Notes under the pieces: generated by a model | What the model was told of the DNA's origin: nothing | Databases searched by the model: none | What the model saw: the letters and a program-made list of their open reading frames with translations, nothing else | NCBI GenBank assembly: GCA_028695935.1 | Contig: JAQVHY010000015.1 | Location: forward strand, 1-36,213 | From: Desulfobacca sp. | GTDB taxonomy: Bacteria > Desulfobacterota > Desulfobaccia > Desulfobaccales > Desulfobaccaceae | Direction of reading: 5' to 3' | Length of the DNA: 36,213 nt | Program-made: the position numbers and the translations under genes | Shown here: positions 6,579 through 15,240 of the stretch, one piece after another | How positions within the stretch are numbered: the first letter of the stretch is position 1 | Layout of the letters: the number at the start of each line of letters is the position of its first letter

Positions 6579-6659
6579 CAGTAGATAGCAGGTCAGGCGG
6601 TAGTGGGGCTGTAGCCCTGGATGGAATCGGGACAACAGTCAAATTTGTCCCGGTTTTTT
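6579..6659 (+). ncRNA. Predicted small RNA or terminated leader of the cold-shock gene
   Basis: The stretch lies between a near-consensus promoter and a strong terminator and has no open frame with a ribosome site. It can form a small GGGC-TGTA-GCCC hairpin (6605-6616 region) before the terminator stem. It could be a free small RNA of about 80 nt or a leader whose terminator controls the cold-shock gene 70 bp downstream. No match to a known RNA family was recognised. Confidence 0.4.
6628..6659 (+). terminator. Intrinsic terminator of the predicted sRNA
   Basis: The stem CGGGACAA / TTGTCCCG with a 9-base loop is followed directly by G and six T residues. Confidence 0.75.
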
Positions 6660-6732
6660 AATCTGGCTGCTCTCTTGGACCTGCCTGGCGGGCAGGCAAC
6701 TGTTTTACATTTTTAGGAGGGTCTGTATTATA

Positions 6733-6936
6733 ATGAAGGAGAAAGGCAAAGTTAAGTGGTTTAATGACTCCAAGGGATACGGCTTTATTTCCCGAGAGAA
6801 CGGGCCAGATGTATTTGTTCATCATAGTGCCATTCAGGGAGAAGGATTTCGTTCATTGGAGGAAAACCAAGAGGTCGAGTTTGAAGTGGTCCAAGGCAAC
6901 AAAGGCCCCCAAGCCCGCAATGTTGTAAAGGTTTAA
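6733..6936 (+). CDS. Cold-shock protein, CspA family
   Basis: A 67-residue single cold-shock (OB-fold) domain that binds single-stranded RNA and DNA and acts as an RNA chaperone. It has the family opening [16 protein letters not shown] with the RNP1 motif KGYGFI, and the RNP2-like VFVHHSAI. Length is normal. The start has AGGAGGG upstream at a slightly long 11-bp spacing. A terminator follows closely, so it is a single-gene unit. Upstream lie a promoter and a terminated leader or sRNA. Confidence 0.96.
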   Translation: MKEKGKVKWFNDSKGYGFISRENGPDVFVHHSAIQGEGFRSLEENQEVEFEVVQGNKGPQARNVVKV

Positions 6937-6960
6937 AGATCAAATTAACCAAGTGCCTGA

Positions 6961-7005
6961 CAATGCTCCGAAGGCCTATCAGCCTGAGGAGCATTGCTGT
7001 TTTTT
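6961..7005 (+). terminator. Terminator of the cold-shock gene
   Basis: The 9-bp stem CAATGCTCC / GGAGCATTG encloses a smaller AGGC/GCCT hairpin and is followed by a T tract at 7000-7005. Confidence 0.85.
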
Positions 7006-7114
7006 GACCTCCAACGCTGTCCGAGCTTCCGGTCTGGTCCGTAGTGTTTAACGCATTTTGTTAAGCTAGAACGGCGTTAAGATCAGTAGCCGTTTCCCAT
7101 TTGCATATTTAAGC

Positions 7115-7143
7115 TTGACAGCAGCACCGATAGCAGATAATAA
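7115..7143 (+). promoter_or_regulatory. Strong sigma70-type promoter of the HdrD-like gene
   Basis: A perfect TTGACA (7115-7120), a 17-bp spacer and TAATAA (7138-7143) precede the HdrD-like gene by about 160 bp. The long leader (about 7150-7301) contains an inverted repeat, CAAAATTG with CAATTTTG near 7243-7281. The 6937-7114 stretch holds only the csp terminator and no gene. Confidence 0.6.
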
Positions 7144-7301
7144 TTAGCTTTGTGAATAAAGGTTTTTATTAGGAGTTCCAGGCCAAGATTTAATCACTCA
7201 GAACCGAAAGACGCGGCCAGCAGATCGTCTGGCGCGCTAAATCAAAATTGCCCTAAGTAGCCTAACTCTGAGCCAATTTTGCCGAACATAAGGAGACTTT
7301 A

Positions 7302-8579
7302 ATGGAAGCCTTAGATCTGAATACGCTACCCCAAATAAGAAAGGAGAGCCGGTTTGCCGATCTGCTGACCGAGGCTCACGCCAATATCTGTTTCACCTGC
7401 GGCACCTGCTCCAGTGGTTGCCCACTGACCTTTATGGACTGCCTGAAAGAGCAAAATATCGATTGCCGCAAGGCGATTCGCATGATTCTCTTAGGCATGG
7501 AGCAGGAGCTGATTGACTCCAAGTGGGTGTGGTCCTGCTCGGCCTGCTATCGCTGTGTTTACGGCTGTCCCATGGGGGTGCATCTCACCGACCTGTGGTA
7601 TCGGGCCAAATCCCTGCGACCCCGTGATAAGGTGCCCGGCGTCCTGCAGAAAGGCGTGGACAATAATGTGGAAACTGGCAACAACATGAGAATTCCGGAA
7701 GAAGATTATGTCATGTTGCTGGAGGAATTAGGAGAGGAATTAGCCGAGGAAGGTTGCCCCGGCTTTGTCACCCCCTACGATGTCGAGGGCGCCGAGTATC
7801 TGTTCTTTGAAAACTCCAAGGAAGTCTATGCCGAACCCGACGACATGAAATGGTGGTGGAAGATCTTCTATGCCGCCAAGGCCAGTTGGACTACGGTCAC
7901 CAAAAACTGGGAATCGGTGGATTGGGGGATTTTCACCTGCGATTTTCCCGCCAGTAAAGAATTTGCCCGGCGGCGGATTGAGCATATGAAAAACTTCAAC
8001 ATCAAAACCATGATTCTGCCTGATTGCGGCGGCTCTTCCTGGGGCACCCGCTACAACCTGGAAAAATATTTTAAAGATGAATTCGGGCCCAAGACCGGAC
8101 GTAGTTATGTCTATCTCTTCGATGTACTGCTGAAGTTCCTGCGCGAAGGACTTATCAAAGTGGATAAATCGGTGCATGCCGGTCGGATTGTCACCTACCA
8201 TGACTCCTGTAAGCATGGCCGGGCCGCCCGGCTTACCTTTGGTGACGATCGCTTTGAAGAGGCCCGGGAAATCCTCTCCTATTGTATCGACATGGATAAT
8301 TTCGTGGAAATGCCTCATAACCGGATGGACGCCTACTGTTGCGGGGCCGGAGCCGGCAACTGGCCCGGACCTTATGAAGATGTGCGGACCGAGCATGGCT
8401 GGTTTAAGGCTCAGGACATTATTGCTACCGGAGCTGATCTAGTCATCTGCGCCTGCTCCAACTGCCGGGACAACATTATGAAAAACGTCAAGAAAAAGTT
8501 TAACCTGGAATACGAAGTTAAATATATCTGGGAAATGGTCGCGGATGCGCTGATCCTGGAAACCGAGGAATCGGAATAA
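7302..8579 (+). CDS. HdrD/DsrK-like iron-sulfur protein with CCG domains
   Basis: A 425-residue soluble redox protein of the heterodisulfide-reductase subunit D family, which includes DsrK, HmcF and TmcB of sulfate reducers. Two ferredoxin-type [4Fe-4S] motifs are seen at C30-X2-C33-X2-C36-X3-C40 and C79-X2-C82-X2-C85-X3-C89. The C-terminal half holds CCG-type segments: a degenerate one near LPDCGGSSWG and a full one with HDSCKHGR, YCCGAGAGNW and CACSNC, the likely site for a special [4Fe-4S] disulfide-handling cluster. No transmembrane helix is present and no membrane partner is adjacent, so it is an orphan module. It starts at ATG after AAGGAG and is monocistronic, with a strong promoter and a terminator. 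The electron partner is unknown. Confidence 0.85.
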   Translation: MEALDLNTLPQIRKESRFADLLTEAHANICFTCGTCSSGCPLTFMDCLKEQNIDCRKAIRMILLGMEQELIDSKWVWSCSACYRCVYGCPMGVHLTDLWYRAKSLRPRDKVPGVLQKGVDNNVETGNNMRIPEEDYVMLLEELGEELAEEGCPGFVTPYDVEGAEYLFFENSKEVYAEPDDMKWWWKIFYAAKASWTTVTKNWESVDWGIFTCDFPASKEFARRRIEHMKNFNIKTMILPDCGGSSWGTRYNLEKYFKDEFGPKTGRSYVYLFDVLLKFLREGLIKVDKSVHAGRIVTYHDSCKHGRAARLTFGDDRFEEAREILSYCIDMDNFVEMPHNRMDAYCCGAGAGNWPGPYEDVRTEHGWFKAQDIIATGADLVICACSNCRDNIMKNVKKKFNLEYEVKYIWEMVADALILETEESE

Positions 8580-8641
8580 GTTAAGCAGCCCGGTGAGGTA
8601 AATTGCTGATCCGGTCTGGTCGGTAGTTCAATCAACCTTGA

Positions 8642-8680
8642 AGGGACGGTTAGCGTGGCTAGTCGTCCCTCAGCTTTTTT
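8642..8680 (+). terminator. Terminator of the HdrD-like gene
   Basis: Stem AGGGACG (8642-8648) with CGTCCCT (8664-8670), then CAGC and six T residues. The adjoining AGCTTTTTTAAGCT palindrome could serve the convergent gene on the other strand. Confidence 0.75.
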
Positions 8681-8687
8681 AAGCTGG

Positions 8688-10025
8688 CTATTTTTCCCCA
8701 GCCTTTATCAAATCCCGCATGGTCAAGACCTGGCGTTGGGCCAGAGTAGTATTCTCTAATAGATTTCGTATGGCGGCCGCCAGTTGGGGGGCGTCGGCCA
8801 GGACCAATGATACCGCTTTCCCCCGCTGCTGCCGCAGGGTCTTTAAGATATCTTCCACCAAGCTATGCTCCAGCGGTCGGCGGGGCAGAAACCGAGGGCT
8901 ATTATCCTGATTTGGAGTAGTAACCCGGACCGCTAGATTGCTAGCCGTCAAGGATTGGATCACTCTCTCGGTAAGATTATGGTCGTAGGCCAGTGTCTGT
9001 TGCAATTCTTGCAAAGACAGAGGCGGTTGCTGCGACTCAAAGCGCCGGGCCAGGGCCAGGAGGGCGGCCAGGGCTAAATATTCATCCACCCACTCGTAAC
9101 CGGAAACTGATTGGCGAAACTTTCGGCTCAGGGGCTCCCGGTTCTGGTAAGCACAGGCCACTTCGCTACCGATCAACACCACCACCCAGCTATAATAAAT
9201 CCACAGCACCAGGAACAACAGGTTAAAAAACGCCCCATAAATGATGTCATAGTAAATAGACCCTTCTCGGGAAGACTGGTAAATAATGAACAGTCCGCGG
9301 GCAATCTCCCACAGACTGCCACCCACCAGGCCGCCGATCAGGGCCGGGAGCCATTTGACCCGGGTATTAGGCAGGACCAGATAGAGGAAGGTAAAGGCGA
9401 CCCACAGAATAACTAAAGAGGCCAAGCCACTGCGCGCGGCATAATAAAATGTCGGGGACAAGGTCGACAGCAGCCGTTGGACCTCGGGAAGGCCCAGGAT
9501 GACGCTGGAAAAGGTTCCAGCTACCGCTACCAGGATGGGAAACAGCAGAAAAATGCTGAGGTAGTCGCTGATCCGGCGGCGCCAGGGCCGGGTCTGAGTT
9601 ACCCCCCAGGTCTGGTTGATGGCCCGCTCGACATTATTCATCACCATTATCAGAGTAACCAGTAAGCTGGCTACCCCTAAGGCTCCCAGTGCGGCCACGT
9701 CGGTATTTTCGATATAGGTTAAGATCTGTTGGGCAAATTCCTGGGAGCCGGGGGCCAGGCGTTCCAGCAAATAATCGGCCAGCAGATGCTGTAATCCCAA
9801 CCCTTTTAAGATCGCAAAGAGCAGGGCCAGCATCGGGATCAGGGCCAGCATGGTGTAATAGGCCAGCGCCGAGGCCTGTAACAGGGCCTGATTGTGGATC
9901 AGGCCCCAAGCCACCAGGACGAGCACCCGCACCCCTGAAAGCCCCAGATTTATGAGGCCGGATGCCCTATCCTGCCACAAGGTAATCTGAAAGAAAGTTT
10001 GCAGTTGGGTTAAGAAAGGCGCCAC
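8688..10025 (-). CDS. YihY/BrkB-family inner-membrane protein
   Basis: A 445-residue protein with an N-terminal membrane part of about six helices (residues about 30-290) and a cytoplasmic C-terminal tail of about 150 residues. The segments ASALAYYTMLALIPMLALL and NNVERAINQTWGV are typical of the YihY (formerly called ribonuclease BN) family. The C-terminal region (LSLQELQQTLAYDHNLTERVIQSL) looks like a winged-helix domain, as in the long members of the family. The function is not established; membrane integrity or export are suggested in the literature. The start is a GTG with a poor ribosome site, so the N-terminus is uncertain. It faces the HdrD-like gene convergently. Confidence 0.9.
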   Translation of the reverse strand: MAPFLTQLQTFFQITLWQDRASGLINLGLSGVRVLVLVAWGLIHNQALLQASALAYYTMLALIPMLALLFAILKGLGLQHLLADYLLERLAPGSQEFAQQILTYIENTDVAALGALGVASLLVTLIMVMNNVERAINQTWGVTQTRPWRRRISDYLSIFLLFPILVAVAGTFSSVILGLPEVQRLLSTLSPTFYYAARSGLASLVILWVAFTFLYLVLPNTRVKWLPALIGGLVGGSLWEIARGLFIIYQSSREGSIYYDIIYGAFFNLLFLVLWIYYSWVVVLIGSEVACAYQNREPLSRKFRQSVSGYEWVDEYLALAALLALARRFESQQPPLSLQELQQTLAYDHNLTERVIQSLTASNLAVRVTTPNQDNSPRFLPRRPLEHSLVEDILKTLRQQRGKAVSLVLADAPQLAAAIRNLLENTTLAQRQVLTMRDLIKAGEK

Positions 10026-10144
10026 AATTTATCCGAAAATCTGTCGTTGCGTTAGAAAGGCAATTTTTGGCTGGGCCAGACCTGGGTCCGGTGCCGGGGC
10101 CGGGCTGACCTCTGACCGTCCCCAGAAAAATATTAATCAGTTTT

Positions 10145-10291
10145 CATCCGGAAACTCCCCCGCCCCCTGGTGGGAGGGGGTTGGGGGGGGAGGGGGACAT
10201 AAATTTCAACATATTGGATTATATAATATTTTTTCACCCCCACCCTAACCTTCCCCCATCCAGTGGGAGGGGAAAATAGGTTTCCGGATGG
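10145..10291 (-). repeat. Dispersed MITE-like palindromic element, copy 2
   Basis: This 147-bp element is the inverted counterpart of the one at 2-144. It starts CATCCGGAAACT and ends TTTCCGGATG. It carries the same C/G-rich tracts and AT-rich centre, in reverse order. It lies between the YihY gene and the end of prfB and abuts the prfB stop codon, so it may lie in the prfB transcript and form a long hairpin. Confidence 0.7.
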
Positions 10292-10294
10292 ATA

Positions 10295-11408
10295 CTAATT
10301 AGTTTCGCCAGGGTTAAGCAGATAGGCTTCGATGAACGGGTCCAAATCGCCATCCAACACTAAATCGACATTGCCTTCCTCATGTTTGGTGCGGTGATCC
10401 TTGACCAGCCGATAGGGTTGCAGCACATAGGAGCGGATCTGGCTGCCCCAGGCAATATCTTTCTGGCTGTCGAGCACTTCCTGAACCTTTTCCTGGCGCT
10501 TGTGCTGTTCAATTTCATAGAGCCGGGCCTTTAAGACCTTCATCGCCAAGTCCCGGTTACGGTGTTGGGAACGTTCGTTCTGCATCGATACCACAATGCC
10601 CGTGGGTATATGGGTGATTCGCACCGCGGAGCTGGTTTTATTAACATGTTGGCCCCCGGCCCCGCTGGACCGAAACGTGTCAATGCGCAGATCTTTGTCG
10701 TTGATTTCGATATCAATGCTGTCGTCCGCTTCGGGGTAGACAAATACCGCCGCAAATGAGGTATGACGGCGACCCCCGGCGTCAAAGGGTGAGATACGGA
10801 CCAGGCGATGGATGCCGCTTTCCGCTTTAAGATAGCCATAAGCATAAGGTCCGGCGGCCTCGAAGGTCACACTCTTCACCCCGGCCTCATCTCCCGGCAG
10901 CAGGTCAAAAAGTTCGGTTTTCAGACCCTTGCGTTCGGCATAACGCAGATACATGCGCAGGAGCATCTCGGTCCAATCCTGGGCTTCGGTACCCCCGGCC
11001 CCGGCATGGATGGTAACAATAGCGTTTTTATTGTCATCCGGGCCGCTGAGCAGCACCTCCAACTCCAACTGGCGCATGGCCTTTTCTTGGGCCGCCAACT
11101 CCGCGGCTACTTCGCCCAGGGCCTGATCATCTTCTTCCTCCACAGCCAGTTGCAACAGGATGTCAATTTCTTCGAATTTTTGCTGCTGAGTCTGCCAGTG
11201 TCCCAGGATTTGACTCAAGGCCCCGCGTTCCTTTAAGAGCTGCGCGGCCTGGGCCGCATCATCCCAAAATCCGGGCTGGGCGATCAGTTTCTCAAGTTCT
11301 TGTAGGCGAGAGTTTTTCTGGTCTAGATCAAAGACGACCTCGGAGTTGGTGCAGACGTTGGGTGAGGGCCTGTAAACGGGCCTTTAGTTCTGAAACGTCA
11401 AATAACAT
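10295..11408 (-). CDS. prfB: Peptide chain release factor 2 (programmed +1 frameshift)
   Basis: RF2 recognises UGA and UAA stop codons and releases the finished protein from the ribosome. The gene is split in two phases: 26 codons from ATG at 11408 end in CTT followed by an in-frame TGA (11328-11330). A +1 shift at CTT continues through 344 further residues, giving 370, the normal RF2 length. The SPF anticodon-like tripeptide (VRISPFDAGG) marks it as RF2 rather than RF1, and the GGQ hydrolysis motif is in SSGAGGQHVNK. The start has GGGGGAA upstream. Expression is autoregulated: low RF2 favours the shift. The internal TGA is therefore regulatory, not a mutation. Confidence 0.95.
11328..11346 (-). 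promoter_or_regulatory. prfB +1 frameshift site
   Basis: Read on the minus strand, a CGAGGT Shine-Dalgarno-like stretch lies just before CGT CTT TGA. This is the standard RF2 slippery site (CUU UGA), although the base after the stop is T rather than the usual C, which should affect shift efficiency only modestly. Confidence 0.9.
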
Positions 11409-11488
11409 AATTCCCCCAAATAAATTTAGTTTTCGTCTTCTGGAAAAATCATCCGGCCTGGTTGAGCTATAAGCTTTGGACTCTATCT

Positions 11489-11522
11489 GCACCGGTTGAA
11501 AACCGGTGCCACCAAGTTTTTT
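11489..11522 (+). terminator. Hairpin with delayed T tract
   Basis: A perfect 9-bp stem, GCACCGGTT / AACCGGTGC, with a GAA loop is followed eight bases later by six T residues. It sits in the 226-bp gap between prfB and cobS. It may be a weak terminator or a REP-like hairpin; no plus-strand gene is seen upstream. Confidence 0.4.
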
Positions 11523-11634
11523 CTATAATTAGATCACACTTCAGGTTTAAACAGACTTTTACCAGAGGCTTTTATATTTTAAATATATCAGAAACCTCCA
11601 AGGTTATAAAGACCGGGGGATCATGCTGCCACCT

Positions 11635-12375
11635 TTATCTTAAGGCCAGGGCTGCTGCCAGGGCTAACACTTCATGCAGTTCATTTATTGCTCCCAGCAC
11701 ATCTCCGGTTATCCCTCCCAGCCGCTGCTTAAAATAGCGGCTGGCCACCCAGGTGGACAGGGCCACCAGCCCCAGGGCCACTAAACCCCGCCACCCGTAA
11801 ATCAGCACCGCCAGGAGCACCGCGCTCAGGCTGGCGATTACAATCTCCCGCCCGGCTACCAGCGAGGTCATGGGCTGGCCCAGGCCGCCTTCCGGCCGGG
11901 CATAGGGGGACAGATAAGCCAAACCCACCATCGACCACCGACTGATAATCGGGAACAGGATTAAGGCCGGGACTTCGGCCCGTTCAGTCAGGGCCAGCAT
12001 CAGGGCAAATTTGAGGAGCAAAATTAAGATTAAGCCCAACACCCCGAAGGCTCCTAAGGCGCTATCCTTCATGATTCGCAAACTGGCCTCAGGGGAATAG
12101 CCGCCGCCCAAGCCATCCAGGGTATCGGCCAGGCCGTCCAGATGTAGGCCGCGGGTCGCCACCGCCAGGACCGCGATCAGCCCGGCGCTGACCACCGCGG
12201 CGGGAAAAAGCAGCGCCAGCCCGGAGTAAACCAAACAGAGAAACAGCCCCAGGAACAGGCCAATCAGGGGGAACCACCGCATGGCTTGGGCCAGTTCCGC
12301 GGCGCTCCCGGCCAGATGTCGGGGGTAAGGAAAGATGGTGAGAAAAGTGAGGGCCAGACCGAAAGAGCGCATCAT
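11635..12375 (-). CDS. cobS: Adenosylcobinamide-GDP ribazoletransferase (cobalamin synthase)
   Basis: CobS joins adenosylcobinamide-GDP with alpha-ribazole to form adenosylcobalamin, the last step of B12 nucleotide-loop assembly, at the inner membrane. This 246-residue protein has about six hydrophobic helices. It also has the family motif GLHLDGLADTLDGLGGG, whose Asp-rich part binds magnesium. The N-terminus (LALTFLTIFPYP) is typical. It is on the same strand as cobT and cobU but 371 bp from cobT, with a small plus-strand gene between them, so it probably has its own promoter. The start could be either of the two leading Met codons. Confidence 0.95.
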   Translation of the reverse strand: MMRSFGLALTFLTIFPYPRHLAGSAAELAQAMRWFPLIGLFLGLFLCLVYSGLALLFPAAVVSAGLIAVLAVATRGLHLDGLADTLDGLGGGYSPEASLRIMKDSALGAFGVLGLILILLLKFALMLALTERAEVPALILFPIISRWSMVGLAYLSPYARPEGGLGQPMTSLVAGREIVIASLSAVLLAVLIYGWRGLVALGLVALSTWVASRYFKQRLGGITGDVLGAINELHEVLALAAALALR

Positions 12376-12458
12376 AAGTGCTGTTCGTCATCCATCTTCA
12401 CGGTATTTCCCTACGCCGATAAATTTCAACCGACTGGCCGATCTTAATCAGGTTACGG

Positions 12459-12489
12459 TTGCAGCCTGAGCCGCCTCAATATATATTGA
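12459..12489 (+). promoter_or_regulatory. Weak promoter and 14-bp palindrome before the 50-aa protein
   Basis: TTGCAG (12459-12464), a 17-bp spacer and TATATT (12482-12487) could form a promoter. A perfect palindrome TCAATATATATTGA spans 12476-12489, over the -10 region, and might be an operator. Both are motif-based guesses. Confidence 0.35.
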
Positions 12490-12578
12490 AATAATCTTCA
12501 GACCAGGAAACCGCGTTAACCAGGCACAGGTTGACTTTTGACCCAAATTCCCAACTTCCAGCTTTTAAAGGAAATACC

Positions 12579-12731
12579 ATGTATGTTAGATATATTGCCA
12601 CCGGCGGCATGACCTTTGGTTCGGCCTTGGCCATCACCATCTCCTGGAGTCTGCATAAATCGGTATTTTGGGCCATTATCCATGGCATCTTGTCCTGGCT
12701 CTATGTGATTTATTATGTAGTGGCCTATTAA
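12579..12731 (+). CDS. Small membrane protein of unknown function, 50 aa
   Basis: A 50-residue protein with two hydrophobic stretches, about residues 8-22 and 29-48, separated by SLHKS, so it is probably a two-helix membrane hairpin. The ATG at 12579 follows AAAGGAAAT at good spacing; the longer reading has no ribosome site. Proteins of this kind (MYVRYI...FWAIIHGILSWLYVIYY) occur in many bacterial genomes without known function. It is transcribed opposite to the flanking cob genes. Confidence 0.65.
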   Translation: MYVRYIATGGMTFGSALAITISWSLHKSVFWAIIHGILSWLYVIYYVVAY

Positions 12732-12746
12732 ATTTGGGGGATGGGT

Positions 12747-13814
12747 TTAATCGGTCCGATCTGAAACCCCGGCCTCGGCAAAGGTGGCCATTTCTTTATA
12801 AATTTTCAGACCCGCGTCGACCAGACTCATCCCCAGCACCGCCCCGGTCCCCTCTCCCAGACGCATCTTCAGATCTAGTAAAGGCTCCAGACCCAGGGTC
12901 TCTAATATTAACTGATGGCCCGGTTCTACGGACCGATGCGCGGCAATCATAAAATCTTTGGCCACCGGACAGAGGGCCACGGCCACCAGGGCTGCGGCGG
13001 CGGCAATAAAACCGTCTAAAACCACCGGCCGTCGGGCTGCGGCCGCGCCTAAAATCAGACCCGCCATGCCAGCAATCTCCAGACCGCCGATCTGGGCCAG
13101 CACTCCTAAGGGATATTGGGGATCCGGGTGATGTCGCTTCAGGGCGCGTTCGATAACCTCAACTTTGTGTCGGTAGGTAGCCGCATCGATACCGGTGCCC
13201 CAACCGGTAACCGCGGCAACCGGCTGACCGGTGAACACCGCGGCCAGGGCTGCGGCCGGGGTAGTATTGCCGATGCCCATTTCCCCCGTCGCCAGCAGGT
13301 CAACCCCGGTGGCAATGTTTTCCTGGGCCAGATCAATGCCCACTTGCAGGGCCTGGAGCGCTTGTTCGGTAGTCATGGCGGGCTCGACGGCCAAATTAGC
13401 GGTGCCATAGGCCACCTTGCGAGAGATCAGGCCGGGGTGAGGCGCAAAGTCCCCTTTGACGCCGATATCTACCACCTGCACCTCGGCCCCGACGTGCCGG
13501 GCCAGCACATTGATGCCCGCTCCGCCGGCCAGGAAATTTAAGACCATCTGCACCGTAACCTCGGAGGGATAGGCACTAACGCCTTCGGCCACCACCCCAT
13601 GATCGGCGGCAAAAACGCTTACCACCTTGCGGTTCAGGGCTGGGAACAGCTCCTCCCGGATGACCACATAACGGGCCGCCAGTTCTTCCAAGCGCCCCAG
13701 ACTGCCGCGCGGTTTGGTAAGTTGATCCAGCCGCTGCTGGGCCTGGGTAAGCCACTGGGGATTTAGGGGTCGGATCTGGTTGATCAGTTGGGTCAGTTCG
13801 AGCTTTAGCGACAT
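12747..13814 (-). CDS. cobT: Nicotinate-nucleotide:DMB phosphoribosyltransferase
   Basis: CobT moves the phosphoribosyl group of nicotinate mononucleotide onto 5,6-dimethylbenzimidazole, making alpha-ribazole phosphate for the lower ligand of B12. This 355-residue protein is normal in length. Family landmarks are [15 protein letters not shown] near the N-terminus, [17 protein letters not shown], the [13 protein letters not shown] loop, and the C-terminal RLGEGTGA, whose Glu is the catalytic base. It lies 12 bp downstream of cobU and is clearly cotranscribed with it. The product feeds CobS encoded nearby. Confidence 0.97.
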   Translation of the reverse strand: MSLKLELTQLINQIRPLNPQWLTQAQQRLDQLTKPRGSLGRLEELAARYVVIREELFPALNRKVVSVFAADHGVVAEGVSAYPSEVTVQMVLNFLAGGAGINVLARHVGAEVQVVDIGVKGDFAPHPGLISRKVAYGTANLAVEPAMTTEQALQALQVGIDLAQENIATGVDLLATGEMGIGNTTPAAALAAVFTGQPVAAVTGWGTGIDAATYRHKVEVIERALKRHHPDPQYPLGVLAQIGGLEIAGMAGLILGAAAARRPVVLDGFIAAAAALVAVALCPVAKDFMIAAHRSVEPGHQLILETLGLEPLLDLKMRLGEGTGAVLGMSLVDAGLKIYKEMATFAEAGVSDRTD

Positions 13815-13826
13815 ATGGAGTTTCCT

Positions 13827-14390
13827 TTAGCCGGAAAGAGCAGTTAGATCAGGTTTCAGAATCAGAGGCAGGCCACAGACCACCAGCACCACCAGGTCGG
13901 CCACCTGGCCTAGCCGTTGATTTAAGTCCCCGGCCTGGTCGCGGAATTTTCGGGCCAGGGCATTGTCCGGGACAATTCCCCAGCCCACTTCATTGGTGAC
14001 CAGAATTACCGGAGTACTCAGGGTTTCTAGGACTTTCAGCAATCGCGCCACTTCATCTTGGTTGGCCTTGGAGTCTGGGGCCACACGGGTCAATAGATTG
14101 GAGAGCCAAACGGTCAGGCAGTCAACCAGGATTACCCCGAACTGGCCGTCTGCTTCCTGTAAAGTCCGGGCCAGGGCCAGCGGTTCTTCCCGAGTGGTCC
14201 ACTCCGTGCCCCGCCGCGCCTGATGACGGGCGATGCGCTCGGTCATCTCCTCATCCAGAGCCTCACTGGTGGCCACATAAAGCCAGGGCTGGAGCTGCGT
14301 TTCGGCCAGGACCTGAGCATAGTGGCTTTTGCCGCTTTTGGCCGCCCCGGTGATCAACGCCAGCCGAAAATTATTGATCTTTATCGTCAA
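13827..14390 (-). CDS. cobU: Adenosylcobinamide kinase/guanylyltransferase
   Basis: CobU (CobP) phosphorylates adenosylcobinamide and then adds GMP to give adenosylcobinamide-GDP, the substrate of CobS. This 187-residue protein has the P-loop GAAKSGKS at about residues 15-22. The guanylylated His lies in IARHQARRG, and ILVDCLTVWLSNLL and VTNEVGWGIVP are typical. It is the first gene of a cobU-cobT pair. No cobalamin riboswitch (B12 box) was found in the 220 bp upstream. Confidence 0.96.
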   Translation of the reverse strand: MTIKINNFRLALITGAAKSGKSHYAQVLAETQLQPWLYVATSEALDEEMTERIARHQARRGTEWTTREEPLALARTLQEADGQFGVILVDCLTVWLSNLLTRVAPDSKANQDEVARLLKVLETLSTPVILVTNEVGWGIVPDNALARKFRDQAGDLNQRLGQVADLVVLVVCGLPLILKPDLTALSG

Positions 14391-14509
14391 GGTGGTTTCC
14401 TTTTGGGGTTTCTAATCCTATCCAGCATATTTACTTGTTGACTTTAATCGAAATGCGCTCCGCCAGTGGCACTGCATCTTGCCGGTGCACTAGAACAGGT
14501 TGAAAACCT

Positions 14510-14540
14510 TTTCCACACTTATAACGGAAGTTCCACACTT
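14510..14540 (+). repeat. Direct repeat TTCCACACTT near the insertion-sequence remnant
   Basis: Two copies of TTCCACACTT, separated by 11 bp, lie about 75-100 bp upstream of the transposase remnant. They probably belong to the terminal region of that insertion sequence. Confidence 0.35.
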
Positions 14541-14612
14541 TTTGAGGAAAGAGCTGGATAACGTAGTGATAATTTGGTAATAAGGGCCTTTTAGGGGAAA
14601 AATCCTGTACCC

Positions 14613-15143
14613 ATGTATATCGATGTCGTCCCCAACCGCAACTCACCCCCGGCCATCTTGCTGCGGGAGGCGAGGCGCCAGGGAAAAAGAGTGATCAAGG
14701 TAACCCTGGCCCACCTGTGCCCTCTGCCTCCGCCGCGCCTTGATATCCTGCGGCGAGCCTTGAAGGGGGAATTAGACTGTCCGGATCCAGATTCTTGCGC
14801 GGAAAACAGTCTAGACCGCGCCCTTTCCTGGTTGGCAGAGCAGCAGGAGGATCTTGAACAACAACTTTTCCGCCGTCGTTAGGCCAACCAAGCGCCACCG
14901 CAACTTTTTCTCTATGATGTAACTTCCTCTTATTTGGAGGGCAACGCTACTGAGTTGGCTGATTATGGTTATAATCGTGACAAAAAGCAAGGTAAAAAGC
15001 AAATAGTCATGGCTCTGCTTACTGATATTGACGGTGCCCCGGTAGCAGTACGGGTGTTCCACGGCAATACCGCCGACACTACTACAGTCCCTGCACAGCT
15101 AAGCATCCTGGCCAACCAATTAGGGGTGGAACGCAGCACCTGA
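14613..15143 (+). pseudogene. Decayed IS1634-like (IS4 superfamily) transposase
   Basis: The first 89 codons (MYIDVVPNRNSPPAILLREA) resemble the N-terminus of IS1634-family transposases. A TAG at 14880-14882 stops this frame. In the same frame beyond the stop comes LYDVTSSYLEGN and VFHGNTADTTT, which belong to the DDE catalytic core. The parts normally between them (about 100 or more residues) are missing, and the frame stops again at 15141-15143, with traces such as VGDNG and GQRGIS in shifted phases to about 15210. The element is therefore internally deleted and cannot transpose by itself. The 15144-15240 stretch holds only this debris. Confidence 0.8.
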
Positions 15144-15240
15144 GTGGGCGATAATGGAAGGGGTGATGATCGGGACTGCGGGACAACGAGGCATTTCCTT
15201 CCTTCCCAGGGGCAAACCGGTTAGGCCTAAATAATTTTTC

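Noticed and set aside
11328-11330. In-frame TGA that seems to split prfB
   Set aside because: It lies at CTT-TGA after 26 codons with an upstream SD-like stretch, exactly the RF2 programmed frameshift; the joined protein has normal length.
14391-14612. Cobalamin riboswitch upstream of cobU
   Set aside because: No B12-box-like sequence (AGCCAGGAGACCTGCC type) was found on the minus strand.
14431-14646. Minus-strand 71-aa frame upstream of cobU
   Set aside because: No ribosome site or recognisable domain; it overlaps the IS-end repeats and the start of the transposase remnant.
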